A DNA stretch of 64,000 bases from Gp6-AA40 sp035293405 (GTDB taxonomy: Bacteria > Acidobacteriota > Vicinamibacteria > Vicinamibacterales > UBA2999). The stretch lies in contig DATDOE010000090.1 in assembly GCA_035293405.1 (NCBI GenBank), positions 149,960-213,959 of the forward strand. Direction: 5' to 3'. Positions 25,356 through 34,002 of the stretch are shown here, piece after piece. Position numbers and translations under genes: made by a program. Under the pieces are notes generated by a model, which worked only from the letters and a program-made list of their open reading frames with translations, did no database searches and had not been told where the DNA came from. Numbering within the stretch: the first letter of the stretch is position 1; every line of letters begins with the position of its first letter.

Positions 25356-26099
25356 GTGAACCTGATCCTCCTGGAAGAGCGCGATCGCGTCGGCTCGTCC
25401 TCGGTGACGCTCTCGGATGTGCGTGCCGCTCACCTGCTGAATGTGCTCGAGGTGGTGCCGGGCCAGACCGTTCGAGTGGGGCTGCTCGATGGCCCACTCG
25501 GGGTGGGACACGTCGAATCCGCAGGCGATGGTCGCGTGACCTTGCGATGCGTGTTCGATGCGGACATCCCTCCCCGGCCCCGAGTCGATCTGTTGCTCGC
25601 CCTTCCCCGACCGAAAGTCATGCGTCGCCTGTGGGCCCAGCTCGCCGCGCTCGGCGTCGGGCAGATCATCCTCACGAATGCCGAGCGTGTGGAACGGCCG
25701 TACTTCGACACGCACGTCCTCGACGAGACCTGTTACCGTCCACTGCTCATCGAAGGGCTGCAGCAGGCGCGAGACACACGGCTGCCCATCGTCTCGATCC
25801 ATCGGCAGTTCAAGATCCTCGTCGAGGATCACTTGACCACGCTCTTCGGCGATGGCTTTCGTCTGGTTGCCGATCCTCACGGTACGACATCCGTCGCATC
25901 GGCCATCGCTGAGCACCCCGACCGACGCGTGCTGGTCGCGATCGGGCCAGAAGGCGGTTGGAACGCCTTCGAGCTGGCGCTCTTCCAGGCTCACGGCTTC
26001 CGGCTCGTCGGCCTCGGGCCACGTACGCTACGCGTGGACACGGCATGCACGGCAGTGTTGGCCATCACGCATGCGTCGATAGGACTCGGGTCCGGCTGA
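25356..26099 (+). CDS. rsmE: 16S rRNA m3U1498 methyltransferase
   Basis: 247 aa from a GTG. SPOUT-family methyltransferase that modifies U1498 of 16S rRNA with S-adenosylmethionine. An N-terminal PUA-like domain (SDVRAAHLLNVLEVVPGQTV) precedes the knotted C-terminal domain with AIGPEGGWNAFE and LGPRTLRVDTA, the SAM-binding loops. Its 3' end forms one arm of a GTCCGGCT-GA-AGCCGGAC palindrome (26090-26107). Confidence 0.92.
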   Translation: MNLILLEERDRVGSSSVTLSDVRAAHLLNVLEVVPGQTVRVGLLDGPLGVGHVESAGDGRVTLRCVFDADIPPRPRVDLLLALPRPKVMRRLWAQLAALGVGQIILTNAERVERPYFDTHVLDETCYRPLLIEGLQQARDTRLPIVSIHRQFKILVEDHLTTLFGDGFRLVADPHGTTSVASAIAEHPDRRVLVAIGPEGGWNAFELALFQAHGFRLVGLGPRTLRVDTACTAVLAITHASIGLGSG

Positions 26100-26107
26100 A
26101 GCCGGAC
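26090..26107. repeat. Perfect palindrome across the rsmE stop codon
   Basis: GTCCGGCT-GA-AGCCGGAC, eight pairs around a 2-base centre that contains part of the stop codon. No T-run, so it is a weak terminator at best. It resembles the CCCGATTC-CT-GAATCGGG element in size and layout. Confidence 0.55.
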
Positions 26108-26190
26108 ACTACGTACGTGGGCCTTCCAGCTTGCGTCCAGCCGCTCCGTGACGGAAGATCCTCCTTCACCCCTGACGCGATCCGCGTTGC

Positions 26191-26197
26191 AAGGAGG
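26191..26197 (+). promoter_or_regulatory. Ribosome binding site that decides the STAS-receiver start
   Basis: AAGGAGG lies 4 bases before a GTG at 26202, which sets this start over the in-frame upstream codon at 26148. Confidence 0.7.
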
Positions 26198-26201
26198 GTT
26201 G

Positions 26202-26909
26202 GTGCTTTCGTTTCACAGTCGTGTCGTCGGAGATATCGCCGTCCTGGAGTGCCGCGGCCAAATCGTCGAAGGCCGCCAATCAGCCTCGCTCCTCCAGCAC
26301 GTCGATGATCTGCTGGCGATGCATCCGCACGTCCTTCTCCACCTCGGCGCAATCGACTTCATCGACAGCAGCGGCGTGGGTCTGCTGGTGCGCGTCCTCA
26401 CCCGAACACATCTCGCCTACGGCAAGCTGGCGCTGTGCGCGGTCTCCACGAAGATCCGCGAGGTCCTGACGGTCACCAGGCTGTATTCGATCTTTGACGC
26501 CTACGACGCCGAAGCCGAGGCCATCGCCGCCTTCTACCGGCGTCCCACAGGCGACGACAGTGCGTTCCGGCAACCGAGCATCTTGTGTGTGGACAAGTCC
26601 CCCGATGTGCTCGCGTACGTCCGAGCCCTGTTGCGGCAGGCGGGCCATGCGGTCGTCACGACCGGCAACCTGCCAGATGCGTTGATACTGCTCACGGCCA
26701 CCCGGCCGAAGCTGGTGGTGATCGGGGCGGATCTGCGGGCGATGCGAGAGACTCAGGCCGCGGGGACGTTCAACCGGTTGGCCGATGCGCTGTCAGTCAT
26801 TGAGCTACCAGGACACTTCTCCACCGATGACGCCGGCGAGGCAGGACCTCAGCTCCTCGCTCAGGTAGGTGCCATCATCGCGATGCCGGATGGACAAGCC
26901 GCGATGTGA
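26202..26909 (+). CDS. STAS domain protein with a degenerate receiver domain
   Basis: 235 aa from the GTG at 26202. The N-terminal STAS domain (about 1-100) matches anti-sigma factor antagonists and keeps the phosphorylatable serine in the loop DFIDSSGVGLL. A linker leads to a receiver-like fold (SILCVDKSPDVLAYVRALL; alternating hydrophobic strands). Where a receiver has its phosphoacceptor aspartate at the end of strand 3, this protein has glycine (LVVIGADL). It is probably a partner-switching regulator; no anti-sigma kinase is adjacent. Confidence 0.75.
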   Translation: MLSFHSRVVGDIAVLECRGQIVEGRQSASLLQHVDDLLAMHPHVLLHLGAIDFIDSSGVGLLVRVLTRTHLAYGKLALCAVSTKIREVLTVTRLYSIFDAYDAEAEAIAAFYRRPTGDDSAFRQPSILCVDKSPDVLAYVRALLRQAGHAVVTTGNLPDALILLTATRPKLVVIGADLRAMRETQAAGTFNRLADALSVIELPGHFSTDDAGEAGPQLLAQVGAIIAMPDGQAAM

Positions 26910-27006
26910 ACGCTGACAGCGTTCCGTCCAGCCTGGCAGCCCGAACATGCTGCACCTCCAGCACTGAGCAGGAGCAACATTCGTGCCCCGACCCTGAAAG
27001 CGAAAC

Positions 27007-29868
27007 TCACGAGGAGGTGGTCGTCGCTCGGCTGCCGGGCTGCTGGTCCTTGGCCGGGCCGAAGGCCTCGAGTGCCGCTTCGTGTCCCAGGCGCCGGTAG
27101 CTCTCGAACTGATCCTCGGTGTAGAACTGGTCGCCGGTGCTCTGGTGCGGGAAGGTCTTGTGGCTCGCTTTGTACTGCAGCACCGACGTGTCCTCATTGC
27201 CTGTCATCGATGCCTTGATGTAGATCAGCTTCCCGTCCGGGGAGCCGTCGTGGTACTCGATGCGGCCCACAGCCGATCGCCTCTTGCTCCAGTGTGATGT
27301 GGCATCGGCGCGAATCGGCTCGACGTCGATGGTGATCGTCACGCCGAAGTCCACCTCGCACATTCGAATGAGCGTGCCGAGCCCCTCGAATGTCAGCAAC
27401 GGATCGCATTCGCCGTCGCTGATGATGATCGTGCGACACCGGCGCCTGACCAGCTCGTAGGCGGCCAGGTTCTCGAAGTGGCCGCCGTCGGAAATCATCA
27501 GGAACTTCGACGTGTCGGTCGCACCGCCAAACAGCTCGGCGAGCAGATAGCTGAGATTGAAGTGGGGCGAAGGAAAACCGGTGGCCTGCCTGGCCGGGTT
27601 CGGGAACCACCACCCGAGGCGCACGTTGAACACGGTCAACAGGAACGCGACGACCGGTGACGTGTGGTAGCCCATATTGGGGCTGGCCGCGGCACCCGAG
27701 ACGGAGATGGCCTGACCGAGCGTCGGCGCGCCGAGACGGCCTCCGTACTCGCGCGTCGCGATGTAGCCAACCTCCTCCTTCTTGCCCTCCTGAGTCCGCG
27801 AGAAATACCCGCTGCCGCAGGTCACCGGAGTGAGCGTGAACGCGGCGCTGTGCCGCGTGTGCAGCGCGAGATCACTCGACCCGCCCAGGTTCAGCGCGCA
27901 GTTGACGATGTGCAGCGGCCCCGGCGCGCCCGTGTGTCCGACGAGATCGGCGAGCGCGATGTCGTCCTTGTCGTCGAACCCGGTGAAGTTCTGCGGGTGG
28001 CGCTCACCCGGCTCGTAGCGCGTGGCCCCGAGGTAGCAGCGGACGAGGCGATGCCGGTAGAAGGCGTTCAGGCTGAACTCGTTGATGTCCACGCGCGTGG
28101 CCATGATCACCAGCAGCACGATGCAGCCGCCCCACACCGCCATCGACACGCCGAGGAGCGACGGATATCCCTCGCGCAGCTGGCCACTGGCGACGCTGAG
28201 CCAGTCCTGGCCGGCGTTGATCAGGATGATCTGATCCAGGACGTAGGCCACGCCAATCAGCAGCCCGCCGATGAACAGGAACGGCGCCACGCGGGCGACC
28301 AGTTCCTTGACCGTCGTGGCCGTGCTCCTCTTCGTGCCTTCACCAGACGTTGATTCGGAGTTGCCCGCGAAGAGGCCGGCGACGATCGTGCCGATCCAGC
28401 TGCCGCCAGCGGTCAGCGCGGTGATTGGGTGGCTCATCAGCGCCATCCCAATCCAGCCTGGACCGTACACCGCAGCGACGGCGATCACCATCCAGGCAAC
28501 CGCGTAAATGGCCAGCCACGCTCCGAGCCGGCTCCACCACTCGCGCACACCATCGGTGGACTGCCGGCCCATCATGCCGATCATCACGACGATGGTGAAG
28601 ACGAATGCGCCGGTCACGAGCGGCGGCCCCCATACGAACGCCTTCCGTACGAGCGCGGCACCGTGCTCGGGCTTCGCCCATCCATGGAACAGCAGCATGA
28701 CCGCACACAGCAGTGCGTGGAGCACCACGACGCCGACAACCGGTGCCCCGATCGCGGCGAATGCGCTCTTCCAGTCGCGCCAGCTGACGGAGCACACCGA
28801 CAGCAGCCACAAGGACGCGAACACCACTGAGAGCGGGAACGGCCAATACTGCCCCGCCTGCATGAAGAATGCGCCGTAACTCGTCAGCGTGCTCAACACG
28901 ACGCGGTCCGCCGCCGGCGCCTCGCCCAGGGTCACGCCAGTGCTCTCGGCCCAGAGAATGGCGGTGACCAGGAACGCGGCGACCATCATTGGCGTCACCA
29001 CCGCGTACTGCACCCACGCCTGCGTGTAGTTGATCCGATCCGGCGGATCCACGCCCGACAACCTGTACACGACGGCGGCGATGCGCACGGCGACGGGCTG
29101 AAGCACGAAGCCGGTGGCGACCAGCAGCAGCGCGATGGGCGCCGCGGCCCAGTAGCTGATCAGGCCGCCATGGAAGGGATCGAAATCGACACTCCGTCCG
29201 TAGAGCCATGCCACGCCGACGCAGATCGCTCCGAGAATCAGGCCGAGCAACCAGCTCCTGGCCTGAAGCAGCGGCATCTTGTCGTGGCCGGTCACGGAGA
29301 TCTGGTTGCCGGCGATGCCGACCACGCCGGCCACGAACAGGATGATGGTGACCCAACGCCAATTACCGACGCCCGGCCACTGCTGGAACAGCTCGAACAA
29401 CGGCCGTGGCAGCATGAGCACACAGGCGATCGCGAGGATCACCGTGATCTGCACGAGCAGCGCATTGCGCAGCCAGATGGTCAGCATCGACCAGGTATCG
29501 GCACTGAAGAAGCCGACCCTCGGCGACAGGTAATTCGAGTACCGGCGCAGGTGACCGATCGATTCTTTCCAATCCGCGTCCGGCTCGAGCCAGCCTCTGT
29601 GCCGCTTGCAGCTGGCGCTCAACCACCCGCCAATGTAGCCGCCGCCAGACACGGTGGACAGGTAGTCCACGGTCTTCAACGTCCCGAGGCGCCTGAGGGC
29701 CTCGAGCACACCCAGGCCGAAGGTCGCGCTGCGGATGCCACCGCCCGAGAAGGCGAGACCGACGAGGTCCTGCCCAGGCGCTCGCTCGTCGCGGCGCCGC
29801 TTCTTCACTTCGGCGAGCTCGCCCTCGAACGCCTGTTCCCAGTCGCAGCAATCGTCACTCTTCGTCAT
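27007..29868 (-). CDS. Patatin-like phospholipase split by a large membrane domain
   Basis: 953 aa from the ATG at 29868, chosen for AGGAG 7 bases upstream. Residues 35-90 hold the oxyanion loop SGGGIRS (41-47) and nucleophile Ser74 in STVSGGGYIGG. The catalytic aspartate is Asp794 in SDGGHFEN, about 720 residues later. Between them lie roughly ten hydrophobic segments (about 120-600). This is a membrane-bound lipid acyl hydrolase in which the patatin fold is interrupted by a transmembrane bundle. Last gene of the leftward haem-oxidase cluster, 28 bases after DyP. Confidence 0.85.
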   Translation of the reverse strand: MTKSDDCCDWEQAFEGELAEVKKRRRDERAPGQDLVGLAFSGGGIRSATFGLGVLEALRRLGTLKTVDYLSTVSGGGYIGGWLSASCKRHRGWLEPDADWKESIGHLRRYSNYLSPRVGFFSADTWSMLTIWLRNALLVQITVILAIACVLMLPRPLFELFQQWPGVGNWRWVTIILFVAGVVGIAGNQISVTGHDKMPLLQARSWLLGLILGAICVGVAWLYGRSVDFDPFHGGLISYWAAAPIALLLVATGFVLQPVAVRIAAVVYRLSGVDPPDRINYTQAWVQYAVVTPMMVAAFLVTAILWAESTGVTLGEAPAADRVVLSTLTSYGAFFMQAGQYWPFPLSVVFASLWLLSVCSVSWRDWKSAFAAIGAPVVGVVVLHALLCAVMLLFHGWAKPEHGAALVRKAFVWGPPLVTGAFVFTIVVMIGMMGRQSTDGVREWWSRLGAWLAIYAVAWMVIAVAAVYGPGWIGMALMSHPITALTAGGSWIGTIVAGLFAGNSESTSGEGTKRSTATTVKELVARVAPFLFIGGLLIGVAYVLDQIILINAGQDWLSVASGQLREGYPSLLGVSMAVWGGCIVLLVIMATRVDINEFSLNAFYRHRLVRCYLGATRYEPGERHPQNFTGFDDKDDIALADLVGHTGAPGPLHIVNCALNLGGSSDLALHTRHSAAFTLTPVTCGSGYFSRTQEGKKEEVGYIATREYGGRLGAPTLGQAISVSGAAASPNMGYHTSPVVAFLLTVFNVRLGWWFPNPARQATGFPSPHFNLSYLLAELFGGATDTSKFLMISDGGHFENLAAYELVRRRCRTIIISDGECDPLLTFEGLGTLIRMCEVDFGVTITIDVEPIRADATSHWSKRRSAVGRIEYHDGSPDGKLIYIKASMTGNEDTSVLQYKASHKTFPHQSTGDQFYTEDQFESYRRLGHEAALEAFGPAKDQQPGSRATTTSS

Positions 29869-29896
29869 GTCCGCTCCTGCGTCAGTTCTACAGGCG

Positions 29897-31390
29897 CTAT
29901 CCTCGCGCTCCCGCGAAGTAGCGCAGGGCGCGCACGCCCGGAAGAAAGAAGTAGGCGCCGCCTCGCACGGCGACAAAGGACGGCAGCTCCGAGATGCGGC
30001 GTCGAAGTCCGCGCGCCGGCATCGTAAATCCGTTCGTCACCCGACCGTCGGCAGTGTGAAGGCGATTGCCGAGCAGTGGATCGCTCTCGCCCGTCAATGC
30101 CGAGAACTTCGTGCTCGACATCCAGGCGTTCTGGATGAACTCGAACTGACGCGAGATGTTCGCGTTCAGACAGATGAAGTAGAGCCCTCGCTCGGGATCG
30201 TCGGGCGGCGCCGGGCGGAGTGCATCGTCGACGGACAAGGACGGACCGAACTCGCGGCCGCGACGAAGAATGCGATGGAAACGGACGGACGAGACCACGT
30301 CATCCTGAAACGCACTCGGCGGCAGCCCCAAATCGGCGAGGCGCCGCTTCAGCCCGGTCTCGTGATGCGCGTAGTCGCCGTTCCTGGGGTTCGCCCGGCG
30401 GATGTGCGCGCCGAATGGGCAGCGGACACCGGCCGGGTCGTCATCAAACGTGAACTGATTCAGCCGCCGTTCTTGCGCCGTGCCGGCTACACCGGGACTC
30501 CCGTCCGCCTCGATCTGCGCGAGCGGCTCCCCCGTTCGCGTCCGGCCAACAAGCTGCGACGCCAGCGCGTCGGCAGCCTGACGATCCCCACCGGCGCGGC
30601 TCGTGACGTACTGCCAGAAGTCGTGCACGTTCTGCTTCAACTGACGCATGACCAGGTAGGTGCCGTTCCTGCCGACGTCCCACTTGCCCGGCGCCTCCTC
30701 AGCGGGGGGCAGCCCGGGGCTCGAGAGGTCCACATCGATCAATGGCCGATCTGTGTACTCACCGTACTCGTTGCGATATCCGAGGAGGAGCTCGCCAAGC
30801 GCAACCTCGTTGCCATAGCCGTCTCCGCCGTCTGACGGATCGCGTCGCTGCTCCCAATCCACCGCGGGCTGGCTGATCCCGTCCATGAACCCGAACGGCT
30901 CGACTCCATCCAGCTGACTCGTGGTCAGCCGCCGCGTCTCTTCGAACCCCTCGTGCCATGCGTCCCCGAGCGTGCGGCCGACCCACTCATCGAGCTGTCC
31001 GGGCTTCGCGAACAACATCACGAGCACATGGGGCACGACGGGCGCGTAGCCCCAGTCCCATCGCTCGGGTGCATTCGACTCGACGTCCCCCAGGCGTCGC
31101 GCGCGACGAGGGTCGTCCATGCCGTCCAGGAACTCCGACGAGAAGCCGGCCCGCACGGCGGCGGATACGTCAAGCGCCTCCATGCCCTGTGCCGTGAACG
31201 CAATCTGCAGGGCCGTGACCGGCGGCGGCGAGAGCGTCGCTGCGGTTGTGACCGGCGCCGACCGCAGCCACGCTCGCGCGGCATCGACATTCCGCACACG
31301 AGCCAGCACGTACACTGCATCGGTCATTGACCCGTAGCCGAAACGGACAAGGCCCTGTACGTCGTCGAGCTCAACGCCGCCGAGGATCAC
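29897..31390 (-). CDS. DyP-type haem peroxidase
   Basis: 497 aa from a GTG that overlaps the previous gene's stop codon (GTGA). Active-site parts are all visible: the GxxDG motif GFMDGISQP with Asp170, proximal histidine in FGAHIRRANPR, and the distal arginine in ILRRGREFG. It uses peroxide to oxidise dyes, phenols or other bulky substrates. No twin-arginine signal is seen, so it may be cytoplasmic or act next to the membrane proteins around it. The longer reading frame upstream overlaps the neighbouring gene and is not part of this protein. Confidence 0.9.
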   Translation of the reverse strand: MILGGVELDDVQGLVRFGYGSMTDAVYVLARVRNVDAARAWLRSAPVTTAATLSPPPVTALQIAFTAQGMEALDVSAAVRAGFSSEFLDGMDDPRRARRLGDVESNAPERWDWGYAPVVPHVLVMLFAKPGQLDEWVGRTLGDAWHEGFEETRRLTTSQLDGVEPFGFMDGISQPAVDWEQRRDPSDGGDGYGNEVALGELLLGYRNEYGEYTDRPLIDVDLSSPGLPPAEEAPGKWDVGRNGTYLVMRQLKQNVHDFWQYVTSRAGGDRQAADALASQLVGRTRTGEPLAQIEADGSPGVAGTAQERRLNQFTFDDDPAGVRCPFGAHIRRANPRNGDYAHHETGLKRRLADLGLPPSAFQDDVVSSVRFHRILRRGREFGPSLSVDDALRPAPPDDPERGLYFICLNANISRQFEFIQNAWMSSTKFSALTGESDPLLGNRLHTADGRVTNGFTMPARGLRRRISELPSFVAVRGGAYFFLPGVRALRYFAGARG

Positions 31391-32718
31391 AGCAGCGCCA
31401 CCCAATCTTTGGCGGCGCGCTCGCTCAACGACGAGGCGTCGAGTCCCTGCCGTAGTCTCGCGTTCCGCTCCAGATCGACAGCCGTCAGGCCAGGGTACGC
31501 CTTGTACCAGACCTGAGTCGGCATCTGGTGACGGCGCAGGTAATCTTTGAACCTGCGCTCGTCGTGGCACCCATCCAGAAGCAGCCATCGGACCCTCGGG
31601 TAGCCGATGCCGTTGCCGAACACGACGTTGAGCCCGAAGCCGACCTTGTTGATGAAGTCGTCCATATAGCTCTCGACGCTCCCGTCGTAGTTGCTCAGAA
31701 AGATCACACGCCGGCGCCCGTCGAGGAACACCCAGCGCGCGAAATGAATGCTGCGTACGCGCGCGAGGCGTCCCCGTTTGTAGATGTGCCTCGCGGCCCA
31801 GTCGATCACCCACAGCACCAGGATCGTCGTCCACCGGCGCAGCGGCCCCGGCTTCAGAGTGCCCATCGCGCTGAACTGGTTGGTCACGTCGTGATCCTCG
31901 AGTAACGCCAGGGCCGCCACGTCCTCGCCTGGCGGGCGCGGGCACAACTCCGGATCCGTCTGCTCCAGCACTCGAAGGCGCACGACCGCCAGCACGGCCC
32001 CGGCGATGACAACGAGCAGCGCGATGCGCGGCACGAGCAGCAGCGCCAGGAGCAGGATGAGGATGACGGCCGGCAGACTGGCGAGGTGCAGCAGGTTCGC
32101 GATCCGCCATCCCATCGGCGTCGGTGCGTCCGTGGACAGCGTCAGGCGCCCGGCTCTGACGTCAACCATCACGAGGTCGCGCAGGCGTTCGTGGACTTGT
32201 CGAGGCGTGAGGCGCTCGATTTCAGGCGATCGATTCACATGCCGCTCCAACGCGTCGCGGAGCGCGGCGTCCTCACGAACCTGGCGCGCCGTTCGTCCTC
32301 GCCAGTTGACATACACCGCCGCCGCCGGCGCCTGGTGCGCGCGCATCCACTGGAGCAGGTCCGTCTCGGCGGTGAAGCCCTCACAACACGAGAAGATCGC
32401 GCGCAGCCCGGGGCCGGCGCGGGCGCTCACGTCGACAAGAAAGTCGTCGGCATCACCGTCCACGTCACCAAGAAAGCTGAGGCCTCGCGGATAGACCGGC
32501 GCTTGGATTCCGTAGACGCGGTTGTCGGCCAGCGTCCGATCGTCCACGATGAGAAACCGGGCGACGTGCACCTGCTCGAACTGCCCGAACGGGACGAGCG
32601 CGTTGTCGGGCCTGGCGTGTCCAGGCGCACCGTTCATCGACGCCAGGAGCCGGCCCAACTCCGCCTCGCGCCGGGGGTCGATCGGCGCCAGGACCATGAA
32701 TGTCGACTGTGGCGTCAT
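31387..32718 (-). CDS. Conserved membrane protein of the DyP cluster, function unknown
   Basis: 443 aa. The first 200 residues are soluble (start MTPQSTFMVLAPIDPRRE). Two hydrophobic segments lie at about 210-260, then a second soluble domain with YMDDFINKVGFGLNVVFGN and YPRVRWLLLDGCHDE. I recall similar proteins next to DyP peroxidases and catalase-like genes in other bacteria but know no function. It starts 5 bases after the catalase-like stop and overlaps DyP by 4 bases, so it is translated with them. Confidence 0.75.
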   Translation of the reverse strand: MTPQSTFMVLAPIDPRREAELGRLLASMNGAPGHARPDNALVPFGQFEQVHVARFLIVDDRTLADNRVYGIQAPVYPRGLSFLGDVDGDADDFLVDVSARAGPGLRAIFSCCEGFTAETDLLQWMRAHQAPAAAVYVNWRGRTARQVREDAALRDALERHVNRSPEIERLTPRQVHERLRDLVMVDVRAGRLTLSTDAPTPMGWRIANLLHLASLPAVILILLLALLLVPRIALLVVIAGAVLAVVRLRVLEQTDPELCPRPPGEDVAALALLEDHDVTNQFSAMGTLKPGPLRRWTTILVLWVIDWAARHIYKRGRLARVRSIHFARWVFLDGRRRVIFLSNYDGSVESYMDDFINKVGFGLNVVFGNGIGYPRVRWLLLDGCHDERRFKDYLRRHQMPTQVWYKAYPGLTAVDLERNARLRQGLDASSLSERAAKDWVALL

Positions 32719-32723
32719 CGGTG

Positions 32724-33980
32724 CTACTCGAACACCTCATCCCCTGTCGGCTCGTAGTGCGGCACCGCGTTCTTGGTGTGCCGCAGCTGTGACAGCTCCG
32801 CGTATATCCGGCGGCGCGCCCGGCTCAGGTGGCCGAGCGGACGATGCTCGGGAATGGCATGCCAGGGGTTGTACGAGAGCCGCTTGGCGAACTCCATCTG
32901 CGACGGTGAATTGAACCGCTGTCGCGGGATTCGGAGCGTCGCCACCGACACCCGTGGCGACAGCCGCTCAGGCCACAACACCGTGCTCTGCTCGATCGGC
33001 ATGAGATGCGAATCGGTCTGGCGCTGGAGACGGATGTCGAACTCGACGTCCTCCCGTTCCAATGTCTTCACCATCGCGTCGCGCAGGTAATCGTCCGGCG
33101 GACGAAACGGCAGCCGCGGTATCGGCGTGCGCCGTTTCGATGTGGGCCAGAACGAGTACTGCATCGCCTGGCCGTCCCCCAGCAGATACGGGACCTGACT
33201 GAAATACTCCACCTCGAACGGACTGCTCTGCGTCTTCAGCCGCAGTGACTGCATGATGAAATCGAGGAGGTGCGGCTGGCGAAGGTTCAAGAAATAGTAG
33301 ATCTGCGCGTTCGTCAGGCTCTCGCGCTGGAGCTGCGCGTTCGCCCTGACGTCGGGACTGACGAACGTTGGCGTCGATACGGTCAGCAGGTCCTGTGTGA
33401 ACCGCTCCTCGTCCATCAGCTTTGGTCCCGGCACGCCCATCAACTTGATGCTCATGCTCAGGAAGCCCACATCGTCGATGTCGGGCGTCACGTACGGACC
33501 CGGACCGGCATATCGCACCCAGGCGCGATACGTGTGCGGACGTGCGTAGATCCCGTGGCGCAACTCCGGCGGAAGGTTGTCGTGCACCGTGAACTCGCCG
33601 CGAACGATGCCGTGTGTCTTGGTGTTGCCGCCGCGCTCGAATCCCCCAGGTTTCCAGAGCAAGCGCATCTGCTCATGGAAACTGGCAATGATCGAATCGA
33701 CCCAGGCGTCTGCGTCCTGTGGCGGGCGCTCCTCCGCGAGCGCCAGGTGCTCGTTCCGCCGGCCCATGTTGATCAGGCCGGTGACCACACGCTCGCCCAG
33801 GTCGCGAAACAGCACGTCGAACAGCGGCCGAAAGAACGGATCGAAACGACGCTCCAGTTGCAAGAGCGCGATGGAGGTATCTGAGATCCAGTCCAGCAGC
33901 GCCGAACCGGTGTTCGCACGTGGCAGCGGACGACTGACGTTCGAGTTGCTGCCGGGGCTCGGTCCAAGCTGTGTGGCCAT
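32724..33980 (-). CDS. Catalase-related haem protein (first copy)
   Basis: 418 aa. It lacks the length of a typical catalase but keeps the short-catalase pattern: the distal-histidine region TKTHGIVRGEFTVHDNLP, YRAWVRYAGPGPYVTPD, and the C-terminal block NPWHAIPEHRPLGHLSRAR that ends in a haem-side R..Y region. It probably binds haem and acts as a peroxidase or on hydroperoxides rather than as a classical catalase. It lies between the dihaem cytochrome (22-base gap) and the membrane hypothetical. Confidence 0.85.
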   Translation of the reverse strand: MATQLGPSPGSNSNVSRPLPRANTGSALLDWISDTSIALLQLERRFDPFFRPLFDVLFRDLGERVVTGLINMGRRNEHLALAEERPPQDADAWVDSIIASFHEQMRLLWKPGGFERGGNTKTHGIVRGEFTVHDNLPPELRHGIYARPHTYRAWVRYAGPGPYVTPDIDDVGFLSMSIKLMGVPGPKLMDEERFTQDLLTVSTPTFVSPDVRANAQLQRESLTNAQIYYFLNLRQPHLLDFIMQSLRLKTQSSPFEVEYFSQVPYLLGDGQAMQYSFWPTSKRRTPIPRLPFRPPDDYLRDAMVKTLEREDVEFDIRLQRQTDSHLMPIEQSTVLWPERLSPRVSVATLRIPRQRFNSPSQMEFAKRLSYNPWHAIPEHRPLGHLSRARRRIYAELSQLRHTKNAVPHYEPTGDEVFE

Positions 33981-34002
33981 CGCGAAATCCCCAGCAGCAG
34001 CG

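Noticed and set aside
29391..32110. One long fused protein joining the DyP peroxidase with an N-terminal extension
   Set aside because: The extension is the wrong frame of the neighbouring membrane protein. The GTGA overlap marks the DyP start.
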